64,000 nt of DNA from Burkholderiales bacterium (GCA_030603635.1 JAUVXK010000002.1:21155-85154), one strand, 5' to 3'. Numbered from the stretch's first letter, positions 20,891-34,752 are shown. The notes: generated from the sequence alone by a model not told the origin. A program made the numbers and translations.

Positions 20891-21967
20891 ATGCCCGTTG
20901 CCACCCTGCCCGCCCACGCGGTTGCCGACCGCCTGCCCACTTTCGACGCCGTCATCGACGCCCGCACCGAAGCCGAATTCGCCGAAGACCACCTCCCTGG
21001 CGCGGTGAACTGGCCCACGCTGAACAACGAGGAGCGCATCCTCATCGGCACTATGTACAAGCAGGTCAACGCCTTCGAAGCCAAGAAGCGGGGAGCGGCG
21101 CTGTCGGCACGCAACATCGCGGCGCACATCGAGCGTGAAGTCATCGACCAACCCAAAGGCTGGAAGCCCCTGGTGTACTGCTGGCGCGGCGGCAACCGCA
21201 GCGGTGCGCTCGCCACCATCCTGGGCGCGATCGGTTTCCAGGTCACGCTGATCGAAGGCGGCTACAAGGCCTGGCGGAATGCCCTGCTCGCCGAGCTGCC
21301 CTCGCTGGCCCAGCGGCTGCAGTACCGGGTGGTGTGCGGACCCACCGGTTCAGGCAAGACACGGCTGCTGCAGGCGCTGTCACGGCAGGGCGAGCAGGTG
21401 CTGGACCTGGAAGCCCTGGCCTGCCACCGCAGCTCCGTACTGGGGCTGGTTCCTGGCCAGAGTCAGCCGAGCCAGAAGCATTTCGACTCACTGATCTGGC
21501 ACGCCCTGCGTGGGTTCGACCCGAAACGGGTGGTGTACGTGGAAAGCGAGAGCAAGAAGGTGGGCAACCTCCGTGTGCCCGACGCGCTCATGGACACCAT
21601 GCGGGCCAGCCCCTGCCTGGACCTCCAGCTTGCCGATGACGAGCGCGTGGCACTGCTCATGGAGGACTACGACCACTTTCTGCACGACGCCGAATTTTTC
21701 TGCGAGCGACTCGACACCCTGGTCACGCTGCGAGGCCGGGAAACCATCGAGTCCTGGAAGCACCAGGTTCGAGCAGGGGGATCAGCCGACGTGGTTCGCG
21801 CGCTGCTGCAGGTCCACTACGACCCGGTGTACGCTGCGTCCATCCGGCGCAATTTCGTGCAATACCCACAGGCCTTGCCATGCCGTCTGAGCAACCGTTC
21901 GCCGGCGGCGCTAGACGCGCTGGCGCAGGCCATCGTGGCCGCTCAACCCAAGACCTGCAACGCCTGA
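20891..21967 (+). CDS. selU: tRNA 2-selenouridine synthase
   Basis: Rhodanese domain with YCWRGGNRSGA active site, P-loop GPTGSGKTRLLQAL, FDSLIWHAL. Confidence 0.93.
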   Translation: MPVATLPAHAVADRLPTFDAVIDARTEAEFAEDHLPGAVNWPTLNNEERILIGTMYKQVNAFEAKKRGAALSARNIAAHIEREVIDQPKGWKPLVYCWRGGNRSGALATILGAIGFQVTLIEGGYKAWRNALLAELPSLAQRLQYRVVCGPTGSGKTRLLQALSRQGEQVLDLEALACHRSSVLGLVPGQSQPSQKHFDSLIWHALRGFDPKRVVYVESESKKVGNLRVPDALMDTMRASPCLDLQLADDERVALLMEDYDHFLHDAEFFCERLDTLVTLRGRETIESWKHQVRAGGSADVVRALLQVHYDPVYAASIRRNFVQYPQALPCRLSNRSPAALDALAQAIVAAQPKTCNA

Positions 21968-23136
21968 GCCAGGTCGGCCTGCAGGTCGTCCACAGCTTCC
22001 AGCCCCACGGCAAAGCGGACCAGGCGCGGCGCATGCGGCCAGGGATTGGTCCGCATGGACGGTATGTCGTACGGCACACACAGGCTGATCGGTCCTGCCC
22101 AGCTGTAACCCAGCCGGAAACGCTCCAACCGGTCACAGAAGGCGTCCACCCGTTCGGCAGGAATGTCTGACCGGAACACCACGCTGAACAGACAGGCTGC
22201 GGCCTGGGCATGTCGCTTCCAGTGTTCATGGCCAGGCGAACCGGGCAAAGCCGGGTGAAACACCTGCGCCACCACCGGCTGTTGCTGCATCCAGGTAGCC
22301 AGGGCGCGAGTGGCGGCGTCTTGCGCATGATAGCGCAATGCCACGCTCGGCAACCCACGCAGCACCAGCTCCGCGTCGTTCGCCCCCACACCCAGGCCCA
22401 GCCGCATGTGCGTGAGCAACAGACGGCGGTGCAGCGACTCGTCGCGCGTGACCACGGAACCCATCAGCACGTCCGCACCACCACTGGGGTATTTGGTGAG
22501 TGCCTGCATGGAGATGTCCACACCCGCCTCGAACGCGGGGAAGGCGATGCCGGCACCCCAGGTGTTGTCCAGTGCTGTCACGATGCGCTGGGGCCCATGG
22601 CCATGGCCGAACCGGTCGTTCGCCTGCCGCACCACCTCTACGAGAGCAGGCAGGTCGGGGTATTCGAGCGTCACGGAGCCGGGCACCTCCAGCCAGACGA
22701 GCCGGGTAGAGTCGGTCAGCTGGGCCGCCAGATCGGCCGGATCCATGGGATCGTAGAAACGGTGACGTATGCCCCAGGCCGCGAGTTCACCCTCGGCAAA
22801 CGTCTTGCCCGGTCCGTAGGCGTTGTCGGGCATGAGCAGTTCGTCGCCGGTGCGCAGCAGCGCCATGTCCACCAACGCAATGGCCGACAATCCGCTCGGC
22901 GCCAGCACACAATGCTGCCCATCCTCCAGGGAGGCGATGCGCTCTTCCAGTGTGAACGTGGTCGGCGTACCGTGCAATCCATAGGTGTAAGCCGACTTGT
23001 CCTTCCAGTCGCGCTCGCGCATCGCGGCCACACTGGGAAAGAGGACAGTGGATGCCTTGTGCACCCCGGGGGCCACGGCCTCGAAATCGACCGGTGGATG
23101 ATAGGGGTGGTGGATCAGCTCGGTCGGCAGGCTCAT
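21943..23136 (-). CDS. metC: Cystathionine beta-lyase (PLP-dependent Cys/Met metabolism enzyme)
   Basis: Cys/Met metabolism PLP fold; ALTKYPSGGADVLMG Lys site; GAGIAF, GVGANDAELVLRGL. Confidence 0.9.
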   Translation of the reverse strand: MSLPTELIHHPYHPPVDFEAVAPGVHKASTVLFPSVAAMRERDWKDKSAYTYGLHGTPTTFTLEERIASLEDGQHCVLAPSGLSAIALVDMALLRTGDELLMPDNAYGPGKTFAEGELAAWGIRHRFYDPMDPADLAAQLTDSTRLVWLEVPGSVTLEYPDLPALVEVVRQANDRFGHGHGPQRIVTALDNTWGAGIAFPAFEAGVDISMQALTKYPSGGADVLMGSVVTRDESLHRRLLLTHMRLGLGVGANDAELVLRGLPSVALRYHAQDAATRALATWMQQQPVVAQVFHPALPGSPGHEHWKRHAQAAACLFSVVFRSDIPAERVDAFCDRLERFRLGYSWAGPISLCVPYDIPSMRTNPWPHAPRLVRFAVGLEAVDDLQADLAQALQVLG

Positions 23137-23155
23137 GCGGGGGTGGCTTGAGGCG

Positions 23156-23680
23156 TCAGACTTTCCACTTGGCCAGCAACTGCGCCGGGCGCAGGTTGTC
23201 GTAGGCCTCGAAAGGTTGGTGGATCCACGGGTTGGTCGGCAGGTATTCGACCGAATAGTCCGGTGTGAACACCGACACCGCCTTGGTCCAGATCACTGCG
23301 CTGCGCAGTTCGGTGATCGGCGCGTAGTTGTTCTTCAACATGTCGATGACGGCCCGCAAGGTATGGCCGGAATCCGCCAGATCATCGACCAGCAGCACCC
23401 GACCCGCGATCTCCCCTTTGGGCGTGGTGATGTAGCGGGCAATGTCCAGCTTGCCCTGGACCGTGCCTGCCTCGGCACGGTAGGAACTGGTGGACATGAT
23501 GGCCAGCGGCTTGTCGAAGATGCGGCTCAGGATGTCGCCCGGGCGCATGCCACCCCGTGCGAGACAGAGAATGGTGTCGAACTCCCAACCGGACTGGTGC
23601 ACCTTGATGGCCAGCTTCTCGATCAGGTTGTGGTACTCGTCGTAGGACACGTAGAGGTGTTTGCCGTCTTCGGTCAGCAT
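23156..23680 (-). CDS. Phosphoribosyltransferase family protein
   Basis: PRPP-binding motif VLLVDDLADSGHTL; LCLARGGMRPGDIL. Confidence 0.85.
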   Translation of the reverse strand: MLTEDGKHLYVSYDEYHNLIEKLAIKVHQSGWEFDTILCLARGGMRPGDILSRIFDKPLAIMSTSSYRAEAGTVQGKLDIARYITTPKGEIAGRVLLVDDLADSGHTLRAVIDMLKNNYAPITELRSAVIWTKAVSVFTPDYSVEYLPTNPWIHQPFEAYDNLRPAQLLAKWKV

Positions 23681-23721
23681 CAGGGTCTCCTGGGTCGGGG
23701 GCTTGGTGGTGGGTTCGGCCT

Positions 23722-26318
<2,597 letters not shown>

Positions 26319-26358
26319 GGGGGAGGCAGGGCTGTTAAAAACCGGATTTTACCGGCAT

Positions 26359-26390
26359 AAAAAAAGCGACCCGCCAAACCGACGGGTCGC
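26359..26390 (-). terminator. Intrinsic terminator between hflC and hisZ
   Basis: Minus strand GCGACCCG-tcggtttgg-CGGGTCGC-TTTTTTT. Confidence 0.85.
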
Positions 26391-26406
26391 ACCGGTCGAT
26401 CACGCG

Positions 26407-27297
26407 TCAGCGGCCGGAAGGCGCGCTGCTGCGGATGCCCCGGAAGAACTCCGATGACGGGTCCATGACCAGCACATCGCTCTTGCCGGTGAAGCTGGCG
26501 CGATACGCCTCCAGGCTGCGGTAGAACTGGGCAAACGAAGGATCCCGGCCGAAGGCCTCGTTGTAGGCCCGCGCAGCCTCGGCATCGCCCTCACCCTTGA
26601 TCTTCTGCGCATCCCGGAAGGCATCGGAGACGATGATCTCACGCTGACGGTCAGCATCGGCGCGGATCTTTTCGCCCTCCGCAAAACCGGTGGAACGCAG
26701 CTCGTTGGCCACGCGTTTGCGCTCGGCCTCCATGCGCTCGAACACCGAGCGGGTGATGGTTTCGGCGTAGTCGATGCGGGTGATCCGCACATCCACCACG
26801 TCCATGCCCCAGGGCCGTTCGGCCCCTCGCACGGCGGCCAGCACTTCGCGCTTGACGTCGGCCATGAGTTCCTCGCGACGGGTGGAGAGCAGTTCGCGCA
26901 CGGTGCGCTTGTTGACCTCCTGCTGGAACGAGTTGCGCACCACCCGGTTGAGCTGGATCGCGCCCGCGCGCTCGTCCAGACCCACGTTTCGGATGTAGGC
27001 CGACGGATCGGAAATGCGCCAGCGCACGAACCAGTCGATCACGACGCGTTGCCGCTCGGCCGTGATCATCGGCTCGGTGTCGGAGCTTTCGAGGGTGAGC
27101 AATCGCTTGTCCACGTAGTTGACGTTCTGGAACGGCGGGGGCATCTTGAAATTGAGGCCCGGCTCGGTGACAACGCGCTGGATCTGACCCAGCTGGTAGA
27201 CCACGCCGAACTGCCGCTGGTCAACCACGAAGAGCATGGAGCTGCCAATGGCAAGCACCAGCAGCAGAGAGGAAATGACGAGTCCGATCTTGTTCAT
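26407..27297 (-). CDS. hflC: Protease modulator HflC (SPFH)
   Basis: SPFH domain, single N-terminal TM, adjacent to hflK. Confidence 0.95.
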   Translation of the reverse strand: MNKIGLVISSLLLVLAIGSSMLFVVDQRQFGVVYQLGQIQRVVTEPGLNFKMPPPFQNVNYVDKRLLTLESSDTEPMITAERQRVVIDWFVRWRISDPSAYIRNVGLDERAGAIQLNRVVRNSFQQEVNKRTVRELLSTRREELMADVKREVLAAVRGAERPWGMDVVDVRITRIDYAETITRSVFERMEAERKRVANELRSTGFAEGEKIRADADRQREIIVSDAFRDAQKIKGEGDAEAARAYNEAFGRDPSFAQFYRSLEAYRASFTGKSDVLVMDPSSEFFRGIRSSAPSGR

Positions 27298-27318
27298 GAT
27301 GTGTATGCCTCCCGGGGA

Positions 27319-28701
27319 TCAGCGCGTTTCGCGACCGCGAGAGCGCAGGTCGTCCCGGGCGCGGGGGTCGTTGGGCAGCAGCGGGGCGGTGGTCGAGCCG
27401 CTGACGGCACCGGCGGCAGGCGCAGCCACAGGGGCGCCGGCCGACTGCATGATCTTGTCCAGCGGCAGGTACAGGAGGTTGGAGTTCTGCCGGGTGTCGA
27501 TCAGCACCTTGGTCACGTTGCTGTAGACCTCCTGCATGGCTTCCAGGTACAGACGCTCGCGCATGATCTGGGGTGCCTTGGCATGCTCGGCCTGCACCAG
27601 ACGGAAACGTTGGGCATCACCCTGTGCCTGCGCCACCACCCTGGCCTTGTAACCTTCGGCTTCCTCGATCAGGCGCGACGCTGCGCCGCGCGCACGCGGG
27701 ATCACGTCGTTCGCGTAGGCCTCCGCCTCGTTCTTGGCACGCTCGCGTTCCTGACCGGCCTTGAGCACGTCATCAAAGGCAGCTTGCACCTGCTCAGGCG
27801 GGCGCACACCACCTTGCTGCAGGTTGATGCCCACCACCTCGATACCGACTTCATAGCGGTCCAGGATGTTCTGCATCAGGTTACGCACGCGCGGAGCGAT
27901 CTGATCCCGCTCGTCCACGAGGGCCGCGTCCATGCGCATGTTGCCAACGACCTCGCGTACCGCGGTCTCGGCGGCACGCAACACGGCCGAATCCGGATCG
28001 CGGCTGTTGAAGAGGTAGGCCCGTGCATCACTCAGGCGGTACTGGACGGCGAACTTGATTTCCACGATGTTCTCGTCCTGCGTCAGCATGGCCGAGTCAC
28101 GCAGACCGGTCGCCCGGATGACGGAGTCGCGGCCCACGTCGACCGAGCGGATCTGGGTCACGAACACCGCCTCATGGCGCTGGATCGGGTACGGCAGACG
28201 CCAGTTGAAACCCGCGCCCACCGTGCTGTGGTACTTGCCGAACTGGGTGATGACCGCCTGCTGGCCTTCCTGCACGATGAAGAAGCCGGTGCCCATCCAG
28301 ATCAGCACCGCGACGGCGCCGATCAGGCCAGCCCCGATACCGGTGCTCTTGGGATCAGGCTTGAAAGGGGGCAGACCGCCACCCGATCCATTGCCCATGC
28401 CGCCCCGGCCCCCACGCCCTCCCCCGCCGAACAGGCCGTTGAGCTTGCGGTTGAAGTCACGCCAGAGTTCGTCCAGATCGGGCGGCCCCTGGTTCGGGCC
28501 TTGCGGACGGTTGGGATAGGGACGCTGGTCGGGATCGTCGCGGCGATCCTGATCGTCCGGATCGGCGTCGCGGTCGCGGTCACGGGAACCGTTCGGCCGC
28601 GGGGCATCATCGTCCCGGCCCCAGCGAGGGTCGTTCAGGTTGAACATGCCTTTCACGCGGCTCCACAGGGGCGGGCGAAGAGGCGTCGGATTCATGTTCA
28701 T
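27319..28701 (-). CDS. hflK: FtsH protease activity modulator HflK (SPFH)
   Basis: Gly-rich N-terminus, TM, SPFH domain; RLPYPIQRHEAVFVTQIRSVDVG. Confidence 0.95.
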   Translation of the reverse strand: MNMNPTPLRPPLWSRVKGMFNLNDPRWGRDDDAPRPNGSRDRDRDADPDDQDRRDDPDQRPYPNRPQGPNQGPPDLDELWRDFNRKLNGLFGGGGRGGRGGMGNGSGGGLPPFKPDPKSTGIGAGLIGAVAVLIWMGTGFFIVQEGQQAVITQFGKYHSTVGAGFNWRLPYPIQRHEAVFVTQIRSVDVGRDSVIRATGLRDSAMLTQDENIVEIKFAVQYRLSDARAYLFNSRDPDSAVLRAAETAVREVVGNMRMDAALVDERDQIAPRVRNLMQNILDRYEVGIEVVGINLQQGGVRPPEQVQAAFDDVLKAGQERERAKNEAEAYANDVIPRARGAASRLIEEAEGYKARVVAQAQGDAQRFRLVQAEHAKAPQIMRERLYLEAMQEVYSNVTKVLIDTRQNSNLLYLPLDKIMQSAGAPVAAPAAGAVSGSTTAPLLPNDPRARDDLRSRGRETR

Positions 28702-28743
28702 GGGTGGGTGTCTTGAAGAGGTCAATGGGGGTATTGTGCCGAA

Positions 28744-29907
28744 TCAGACGGACGCATTTTCCGGATCGGTCTTTTCCGAGCCGGCAACGGCGGCCAAACG
28801 CTGCGCCAGCAGGCTGCGCAGGGCGTCCAGACCGTCGCCCGTGTGGGCACTCACGAAGATACGAGGCCACACCGTACCCTGGAGTTCCATGTGGTCTACG
28901 GCCAGCAGCGGTTTTTGACCGGGCGGCAAGGCATCGATCTTGTTGAACACCAGGATCTGGGGAATGTCGTCGGCACCAATTTCGTGCAGCACCTGCTGCA
29001 CGTTGTCGATCTGCTCGTGGTAGGCGGGGTTGGACACGTCCACCACGTGCAGCAGCAGGTCCGCGTCCCGGGCCTCCTGCAGCGTGGCTGCAAAGGCATC
29101 GACCAGGGTATGCGGCAGGTCGCGGATGAAACCGACGGTGTCGGACAGCGACACGCTGCGCCCCACTTCGCCGAGGTACATCTGGCGCGTGGTCGTGTCC
29201 AGCGTGGCAAAGAGCTGGTCAGCCGCGTAGGCACGCGCCTTGACCAAGGCATTGAACAGTGATGACTTGCCGGCGTTGGTGTAGCCCACCAGCGAGATGT
29301 TGAACGCGCCCCGCCGCTCGCGCTGGCGCCGCTGCGTGCTGCGCTGACGTTTGACCTTGTCCAGCCGTTCACGCGTGCGCTTGATCGCGTCACCGATCAT
29401 CCGGCGGTCGAGTTCGATCTGGGTTTCGCCCGGCCCGCCGCGCATGCCGATGCCTCCACTCTGCCGCTCGAGGTGCGACCAGCGACGGACCAGGCGCGTG
29501 GACAGGTATTGCAATCGAGCCAGCTCGACCTGCAGCTTGCCTTCGTGGCTGCGCGCCCGCTGGGCAAATATTTCGAGGATGAGCAGAATACGGTCGTTGA
29601 CCGGCATGCCCATGTGCCGCTCGAGGTTGCGCTGCTGCGCCGGACTCAGCGCCTGGTCGAACAGGATTTCGGTCGCGCCATGACCCAGCGCCAGTGCCTT
29701 GATTTCTTCGGCCTTGCCGCTGCCGATGTAGAGCGCCGCATCGGGTGCGCGGCGTTTGCAGGTGACGCGGTCCAACACCCGGTAACCGGCCGTCTCGGCC
29801 AGCTGTGCCAGTTCTTCGAGCGAGTCGTCGAAATGGGGCAGACCGAGGTCTACCCCGACCAGCACCACACCGGGCGCCTCCTGTGCGGATAAGGTGTCGG
29901 AACCCAA
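28744..29907 (-). CDS. hflX: GTPase HflX (TTG start proposed)
   Basis: GGIGMRGGPGETQIELDRRMI, GYTNAGKSSLFNAL, SDTVGFIRDLPHTLV; ORF-track start lies inside hfq, and TTG at 29907 fits the gene boundary. Confidence 0.9.
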   Translation of the reverse strand: MGSDTLSAQEAPGVVLVGVDLGLPHFDDSLEELAQLAETAGYRVLDRVTCKRRAPDAALYIGSGKAEEIKALALGHGATEILFDQALSPAQQRNLERHMGMPVNDRILLILEIFAQRARSHEGKLQVELARLQYLSTRLVRRWSHLERQSGGIGMRGGPGETQIELDRRMIGDAIKRTRERLDKVKRQRSTQRRQRERRGAFNISLVGYTNAGKSSLFNALVKARAYAADQLFATLDTTTRQMYLGEVGRSVSLSDTVGFIRDLPHTLVDAFAATLQEARDADLLLHVVDVSNPAYHEQIDNVQQVLHEIGADDIPQILVFNKIDALPPGQKPLLAVDHMELQGTVWPRIFVSAHTGDGLDALRSLLAQRLAAVAGSEKTDPENASV

Positions 29908-29914
29908 TGTGCGG

Positions 29915-30160
29915 TCAGGCCGCTTCGGCCGGCGGAGCGACCGCGAACTGCACCGGCCGGCCAGGCACGATGGTGGAGATGGCGTGCTTGTACACCATCT
30001 GAGTGACCGTGTTGCGCAGCAACACCACGTACTGGTCGAAGGACTCGATCTGGCCCTGCAGCTTGATCCCGTTGACGAGGTAGATGGACACCGGCACGTG
30101 CTCACGACGGAGCTGGTTCAGAAACGGGTCCTGGAGGAGTTGGCCGGGGTTGTTGCTCAC
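29915..30160 (-). CDS. hfq: RNA chaperone Hfq
   Basis: [39 protein letters not shown]...YKHAIST. Confidence 0.98.
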   Translation of the reverse strand: MSNNPGQLLQDPFLNQLRREHVPVSIYLVNGIKLQGQIESFDQYVVLLRNTVTQMVYKHAISTIVPGRPVQFAVAPPAEAA

Positions 30161-30242
30161 GATCTGTTCCGTGTTCCATGGAGTGGAGGGATCAAGACCC
30201 TACCACAGGCGGGCAGGGTTTGTGCGAATGGCCGAACCGGCC

Positions 30243-31574
30243 CTAGGTGTCGTAAGGGTTCGCCGAGGTCTTGAACTCAATGCGCAGAGGAGTGCCCACG
30301 AGGTCGAAGGCCTTGCGGAAACGGCCCTCCAGGAATCGCTTGTAGGCATCGGTGACGCCCTCCAGCGAGTTGCCGTGGATCACGATCACCGGTGGGTTCA
30401 TGCCCCCCTGGTGGGCGTAACGCATCTTGGGCCGGTACATGCCGCTGCGTTTCGGCGCTTGAAAGGCCACGGCCTCCTGCAGCAGCCGGGTCAGCACCGG
30501 GGTGGGCATCTTTTTCGTCGCCGACGCGTAGGCCTGGGCAATCGACTTCCACAACGGGGCGATGCCCTGTCGCTTGATGGCCGAGATGGTGTGCATCGGC
30601 GCGAACTTGAGGAATGCAAGACGGCTCTCGATCGAGCGCTGCAGTTGCTCGCGCTGGTAGCTGTCGATGGCGTCCCACTTGTTGATCGCGATCACCACCG
30701 CCCGCCCGCTGTCGAGGATGTAGCCGGCGATGTGCGCGTCCTGATCAGTGACGCCCTGGGTCGCGTCGAGCAAGAGCAGCACCACGTGGGCGTTTTCGAT
30801 GGCCTGCAATGTCTTGACAACGGAAAACTTCTCGATCGCCTCGAACACCTTGCCCTTGCGGCGCAGGCCGGCCGTGTCGATGAGCTCGAACTTCTGCCCA
30901 TTGCGCTCAAACGGCACCGAAATGGCGTCCCGGGTCGTGCCGGGGAGGTCAAAGGCCACCAGACGCTCTTCGCCCAGCCAGGCATTGATCAACGTGGATT
31001 TGCCCACGTTGGGGCGTCCGGCGACCGCCAGCCGGATCACGGCGTCTTCGGCCGCCTCGGTTTCGGGTATCTCATCGGGCCAGTGGATGCTGTCCAGCGC
31101 GGCCTCGATCATGGAGCGCACGCCCTGACCATGAGCAGCCGACACCGGGATCACCTCGCCCAGGCCCAGCTCATAGAACTCGGACAACTGGGCGCCCGCC
31201 TTCATGCCCTCGGCCTTGTTGGCCACCAGCAAGCAGGGTTTGTCCAGCTTGCGCAGGTAGTTGGCGATGTCGTGGTCCTGGGCGCTCAGGCCATCCCGTG
31301 CATCAAGCACGAAGATCACCACGTCGGATTCGGCCACGGCCTGGCGCGTCTGCCTGGCCATTTCCTTGTAGATGCCGCTGCCGGCATCGGGCTCGAAACC
31401 GCCGGTGTCGATGACGATGAACTCGCGCTTGCCCAGACGGGCATTGCCGTAATGCCGGTCACGCGTGAGGCCGGGAAAATCGGCAACGATCGCGTCACGC
31501 GTCTTGGTCAGGCGGTTGTAGAGCGTGGACTTGCCCACATTGGGCCGCCCCACCAAGGCAATGACAGGTTTCAT
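30243..31574 (-). CDS. der: Ribosome biogenesis GTPase Der
   Basis: Two tandem G domains ([14 protein letters not shown] and [14 protein letters not shown]) and KH-like C-terminus. Confidence 0.97.
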   Translation of the reverse strand: MKPVIALVGRPNVGKSTLYNRLTKTRDAIVADFPGLTRDRHYGNARLGKREFIVIDTGGFEPDAGSGIYKEMARQTRQAVAESDVVIFVLDARDGLSAQDHDIANYLRKLDKPCLLVANKAEGMKAGAQLSEFYELGLGEVIPVSAAHGQGVRSMIEAALDSIHWPDEIPETEAAEDAVIRLAVAGRPNVGKSTLINAWLGEERLVAFDLPGTTRDAISVPFERNGQKFELIDTAGLRRKGKVFEAIEKFSVVKTLQAIENAHVVLLLLDATQGVTDQDAHIAGYILDSGRAVVIAINKWDAIDSYQREQLQRSIESRLAFLKFAPMHTISAIKRQGIAPLWKSIAQAYASATKKMPTPVLTRLLQEAVAFQAPKRSGMYRPKMRYAHQGGMNPPVIVIHGNSLEGVTDAYKRFLEGRFRKAFDLVGTPLRIEFKTSANPYDT

Positions 31575-32737
31575 TCAGGACGCCAGCCGAAAACACCACC
31601 GTTGCGTGTGACCGCCACGAGCGTGTTGCCCGCGAGGAAAGGACCGCTCACGATGGCCGAACCATCGGTGTTCAGGCGGTTGAGCATGGCACCGTTGTCC
31701 CGTGACAGCAGGTGCAGGAAGCCTTGGGCATCGCCGACGATGATCGAGCGCCCTGCGGCCAGCGGCGCGGTGACGCCCCGATGCAGCAAGGCGTCGCTGG
31801 ACCAGGCTCGCTCGCCCGTGTCCCGACGCCAGGCGACCACGCGCCCGTTGCGCTCGGCGCCATAGACCCGATCCGCATCGGCGGCCACTCCCACAGCGCC
31901 ATCCGATGGCTGGGTCCACTGCACCGTGCCACGGCTGGCGTCGACACAACCGACAGCGGACTGGAAGGCGCGTGCACAGACCTGATCACCAACCCGGCCG
32001 ACGCGATCCACCAGATCCACCAGGCGCTCGATTTCATTGACCCCACGCGGCGTGGCGAGGGGAGCATCCCAGCGGATGCGGCCGTTCAGCGGATCAAACG
32101 CGACAAGGCGCCCTGAAACACCGGCCAGGAGGGTGTCACCGACCGCAGTGAGCACACCGGCCTGCTGCAGCACCAGCGGATCGGCGCCACGCGCGGCCTG
32201 CGTCCAGAGACGGGCACCCGAACGGGCATCGAAGGCGGTAACGCTGCGATCGGCACTGAGGACGAACACGCGCTGCCCCGCCACGAGGGGGGCGGTGAAC
32301 ACCCGTGCCGGCAGGCGGGCGCGCCATAGCTCGCCGGAAGACTGCACGACCACCAGTTCATTGGCACGCGTGACCACGGCCGCCAGCTGGCCGTCGGACC
32401 CCACCCCAGCGGACAGAGGTGCTCCCACCTCGACGCGCCAGACCATCTGGCCCGAAGCACCATCGATGGCGACCACGGAACCGGCCGCGTTGGCGAGAAA
32501 CACCTGCTGGCCGCGCACGGCAGGCGTCATCAGGGCATCGACCGGACCGATGGCAGCGTTCCAGACCCGGGAAGCCGGGACCAGAGCCGTCACGGGCACC
32601 AGGGGAGCCGGCTCGGGACGTTTGGGGCCGGACGAACAGGCCGACAACAGCGCAGCAAGCAGCAGGACAGCAGCCCCACAGCGGACCCGGGCAGTATCGG
32701 CGGAAAAATTCTGGCTCACGGCAGACGCTCCCTTCAT
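31571..32737 (-). CDS. bamB: Outer membrane protein assembly factor BamB
   Basis: Lipoprotein LLSACSS, PQQ-like beta-propeller repeats; 4-bp overlap with der. Confidence 0.93.
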   Translation of the reverse strand: MKGASAVSQNFSADTARVRCGAAVLLLAALLSACSSGPKRPEPAPLVPVTALVPASRVWNAAIGPVDALMTPAVRGQQVFLANAAGSVVAIDGASGQMVWRVEVGAPLSAGVGSDGQLAAVVTRANELVVVQSSGELWRARLPARVFTAPLVAGQRVFVLSADRSVTAFDARSGARLWTQAARGADPLVLQQAGVLTAVGDTLLAGVSGRLVAFDPLNGRIRWDAPLATPRGVNEIERLVDLVDRVGRVGDQVCARAFQSAVGCVDASRGTVQWTQPSDGAVGVAADADRVYGAERNGRVVAWRRDTGERAWSSDALLHRGVTAPLAAGRSIIVGDAQGFLHLLSRDNGAMLNRLNTDGSAIVSGPFLAGNTLVAVTRNGGVFGWRPE

Positions 32738-33390
32738 TCAGACGCCCGCGCCGGGTCTACCCCCAGGGCGTTCAGCTTGGCTTCGACGATGCGACGATAG
32801 TCCACTTCGGGGCTCATGGCACGCCACGATGCCCGGTAGGCCTCACGGGCCGCCTCGGTCTGACCCTGGGCGAGCAGCGCGTCGCCACGCCGATCCGCCA
32901 CCAGCGCGGCATATTCTGCTGGCACGCTGCCGCTGAGCCAGTTCAGTGCCGCCGCGTAATCGCCGGCATCCATCTCGAGACCCGCCAATCTCAGACGCGC
33001 AGCCGCGACGATGCCGGGGTCAGACGCCTTGTCGACCACGGCCTTGAGCGCTTCCCGGGATTCGTCGGTTGCGCCTGTATCGTGCAACACGCGGGCGGCC
33101 AGCAGGCCCGCCTGTTGCGCCTGGGCGGAACGACCTGCCTGCTTCTGCATGTCGGACCAGACACGGCGCACGCGGTCCACGTCGTTCGCCCGCGCGGCGC
33201 GGTCCAGCTCGTCATACAGTGTCGCCGCTTCCAGTGCCGTCTTGCGCTGCCAGTACTGCCAGCCGTTCCAGGCAGCGTACCCTCCCAGCACGGCGATGAG
33301 CAGCCAGGTGATGAGATTGCCGTAACGGGCCCAGAAGTGCTTGATCTGGGCCAGTTGTTCCTGTTCTTGCAGGTCGTAGGGTGAGGCCAT
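32734..33390 (-). CDS. YfgM family TPR-like membrane protein
   Basis: MASPYDLQEQEQLAQIKHFWARYGNLI + TM + TPR; between hisS and bamB. Confidence 0.9.
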   Translation of the reverse strand: MASPYDLQEQEQLAQIKHFWARYGNLITWLLIAVLGGYAAWNGWQYWQRKTALEAATLYDELDRAARANDVDRVRRVWSDMQKQAGRSAQAQQAGLLAARVLHDTGATDESREALKAVVDKASDPGIVAAARLRLAGLEMDAGDYAAALNWLSGSVPAEYAALVADRRGDALLAQGQTEAAREAYRASWRAMSPEVDYRRIVEAKLNALGVDPARASE

Positions 33391-33459
33391 GGAATGCGTG
33401 TGTGGATGGGTACTGCGTGTGCAGGGATTGTAGGGGGTCGGCTGCGCAAGCCCGGGCGG

Positions 33460-34752
33460 TCAGCGCAGCCGCGTTGCCCAGACCGATGCATCGGTCAGCG
33501 GCAGCAACGTCTGTTCGGTGATCGCACCCGGGGCGTCGGCGCGTAGCGGTTTGACTGCCACCTGCCCGGCGGCCAGTTCGCTCTCGCCGAAGATGAGCGC
33601 GTAGCGCGCGCCGCTGGCGTCTGCCTTCTTGAACTGGGACTTCATGCTGCCCTGCCCGTCCGGGCCGCCGGCATGCATCAGCACCGAAACGCCGGCCTGG
33701 CGCAGCACACGCAGCGCCTGCATCACGGTGGCCTGGCCTTCTGCCTGCGGCACGATGGCGTAGCAATCTGGCGCTGGAGAGGCCGGCAGGCGGTTCTGTG
33801 CCTTGAGCAGCTCCAGAATGCGCTCCACCCCCAGCGCCCAGCCCACCGCCGGGGCAGGCTTGCCGCCGATCTGGGCGATCAGGCCGTCGTAACGCCCACC
33901 GGCGCAGACCGTACCCTGCGCACCGAGCGAGGTGGTCACGAACTCGAATACGCTGAGGTTGTAGTAGTCCATGCCCCGCACCAGGCGCGGGTTGATGCGG
34001 TAGGCAATGCCCTGGGCATCCAGCAGGCCGCGCAGGGCGTTGAAATGCACCAGCGACTCGGCCCCGAGGTGGTCCATCAGCTTCGGGGCTGCCTCCACCA
34101 GGGCCTGCATGGCCGGGTTCTTGGTGTCGAGGATACGCAGTGGGTTGCTGTGCAGGCGGCGCCTGGCGTCTTCATCGAGCTGATCGGCGTGCTGCTCCAG
34201 GTAAGCGATGAGCGCCTGCCGGTGCGCCTGCCGTTCTGCGGGCTGACCCAGGCTGTTGATTTCCAGGGTGATGTCGGTCAGGCCCAGTTCGGCCCACAGG
34301 TCGGCGGCCATGACGATAAGTTCCGCGTCCACGTCGGGCCCGGTGAAGCCCAGCGCCTCGGCCCCCACCTGATGGAACTGGCGGTAGCGGCCACGCTGCG
34401 GGCGCTCATGGCGGAACATCGGGCCCATGTAGTACAGGCGCTTGGGGCCATCGTAGAGCTGGTTGTGCTCGATCACCGCGCGCACCACGCCGGCCGTGGC
34501 CTCGGGGCGCAGAGTGAGCTGCTCGCCATTGAGGCGGTCCTCGAAGGAGTACATCTCCTTCTCGACGATGTCGGTCACCTCGCCGAGGCCGCGAACGAAC
34601 AGACCCGTGGGCTCCACGATGGGCGTGCGCACGTTGCGGTAGGCGTAGCGCGCCATCAGGTCGCGGATCTTGCCTTCCAGCCATTCCCAGTGCGCCGACT
34701 CCGGCGCAAAAATATCGTTCATGCCTTTGACGGCACTCAGTTTCTCTGCCAT
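33460..34752 (-). CDS. hisS: Histidyl-tRNA synthetase
   Basis: [15 protein letters not shown], class II aaRS motifs, [16 protein letters not shown]; start corrected to [10 protein letters not shown]. Confidence 0.97.
   Translation of the reverse strand: MAEKLSAVKGMNDIFAPESAHWEWLEGKIRDLMARYAYRNVRTPIVEPTGLFVRGLGEVTDIVEKEMYSFEDRLNGEQLTLRPEATAGVVRAVIEHNQLYDGPKRLYYMGPMFRHERPQRGRYRQFHQVGAEALGFTGPDVDAELIVMAADLWAELGLTDITLEINSLGQPAERQAHRQALIAYLEQHADQLDEDARRRLHSNPLRILDTKNPAMQALVEAAPKLMDHLGAESLVHFNALRGLLDAQGIAYRINPRLVRGMDYYNLSVFEFVTTSLGAQGTVCAGGRYDGLIAQIGGKPAPAVGWALGVERILELLKAQNRLPASPAPDCYAIVPQAEGQATVMQALRVLRQAGVSVLMHAGGPDGQGSMKSQFKKADASGARYALIFGESELAAGQVAVKPLRADAPGAITEQTLLPLTDASVWATRLR

Noticed and set aside
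28744-30105. 453-aa HflX ORF overlapping all of hfq's 3' part
   Set aside because: The N-terminal ~66 residues ([17 protein letters not shown]...) are out-of-frame hfq sequence, not HflX.
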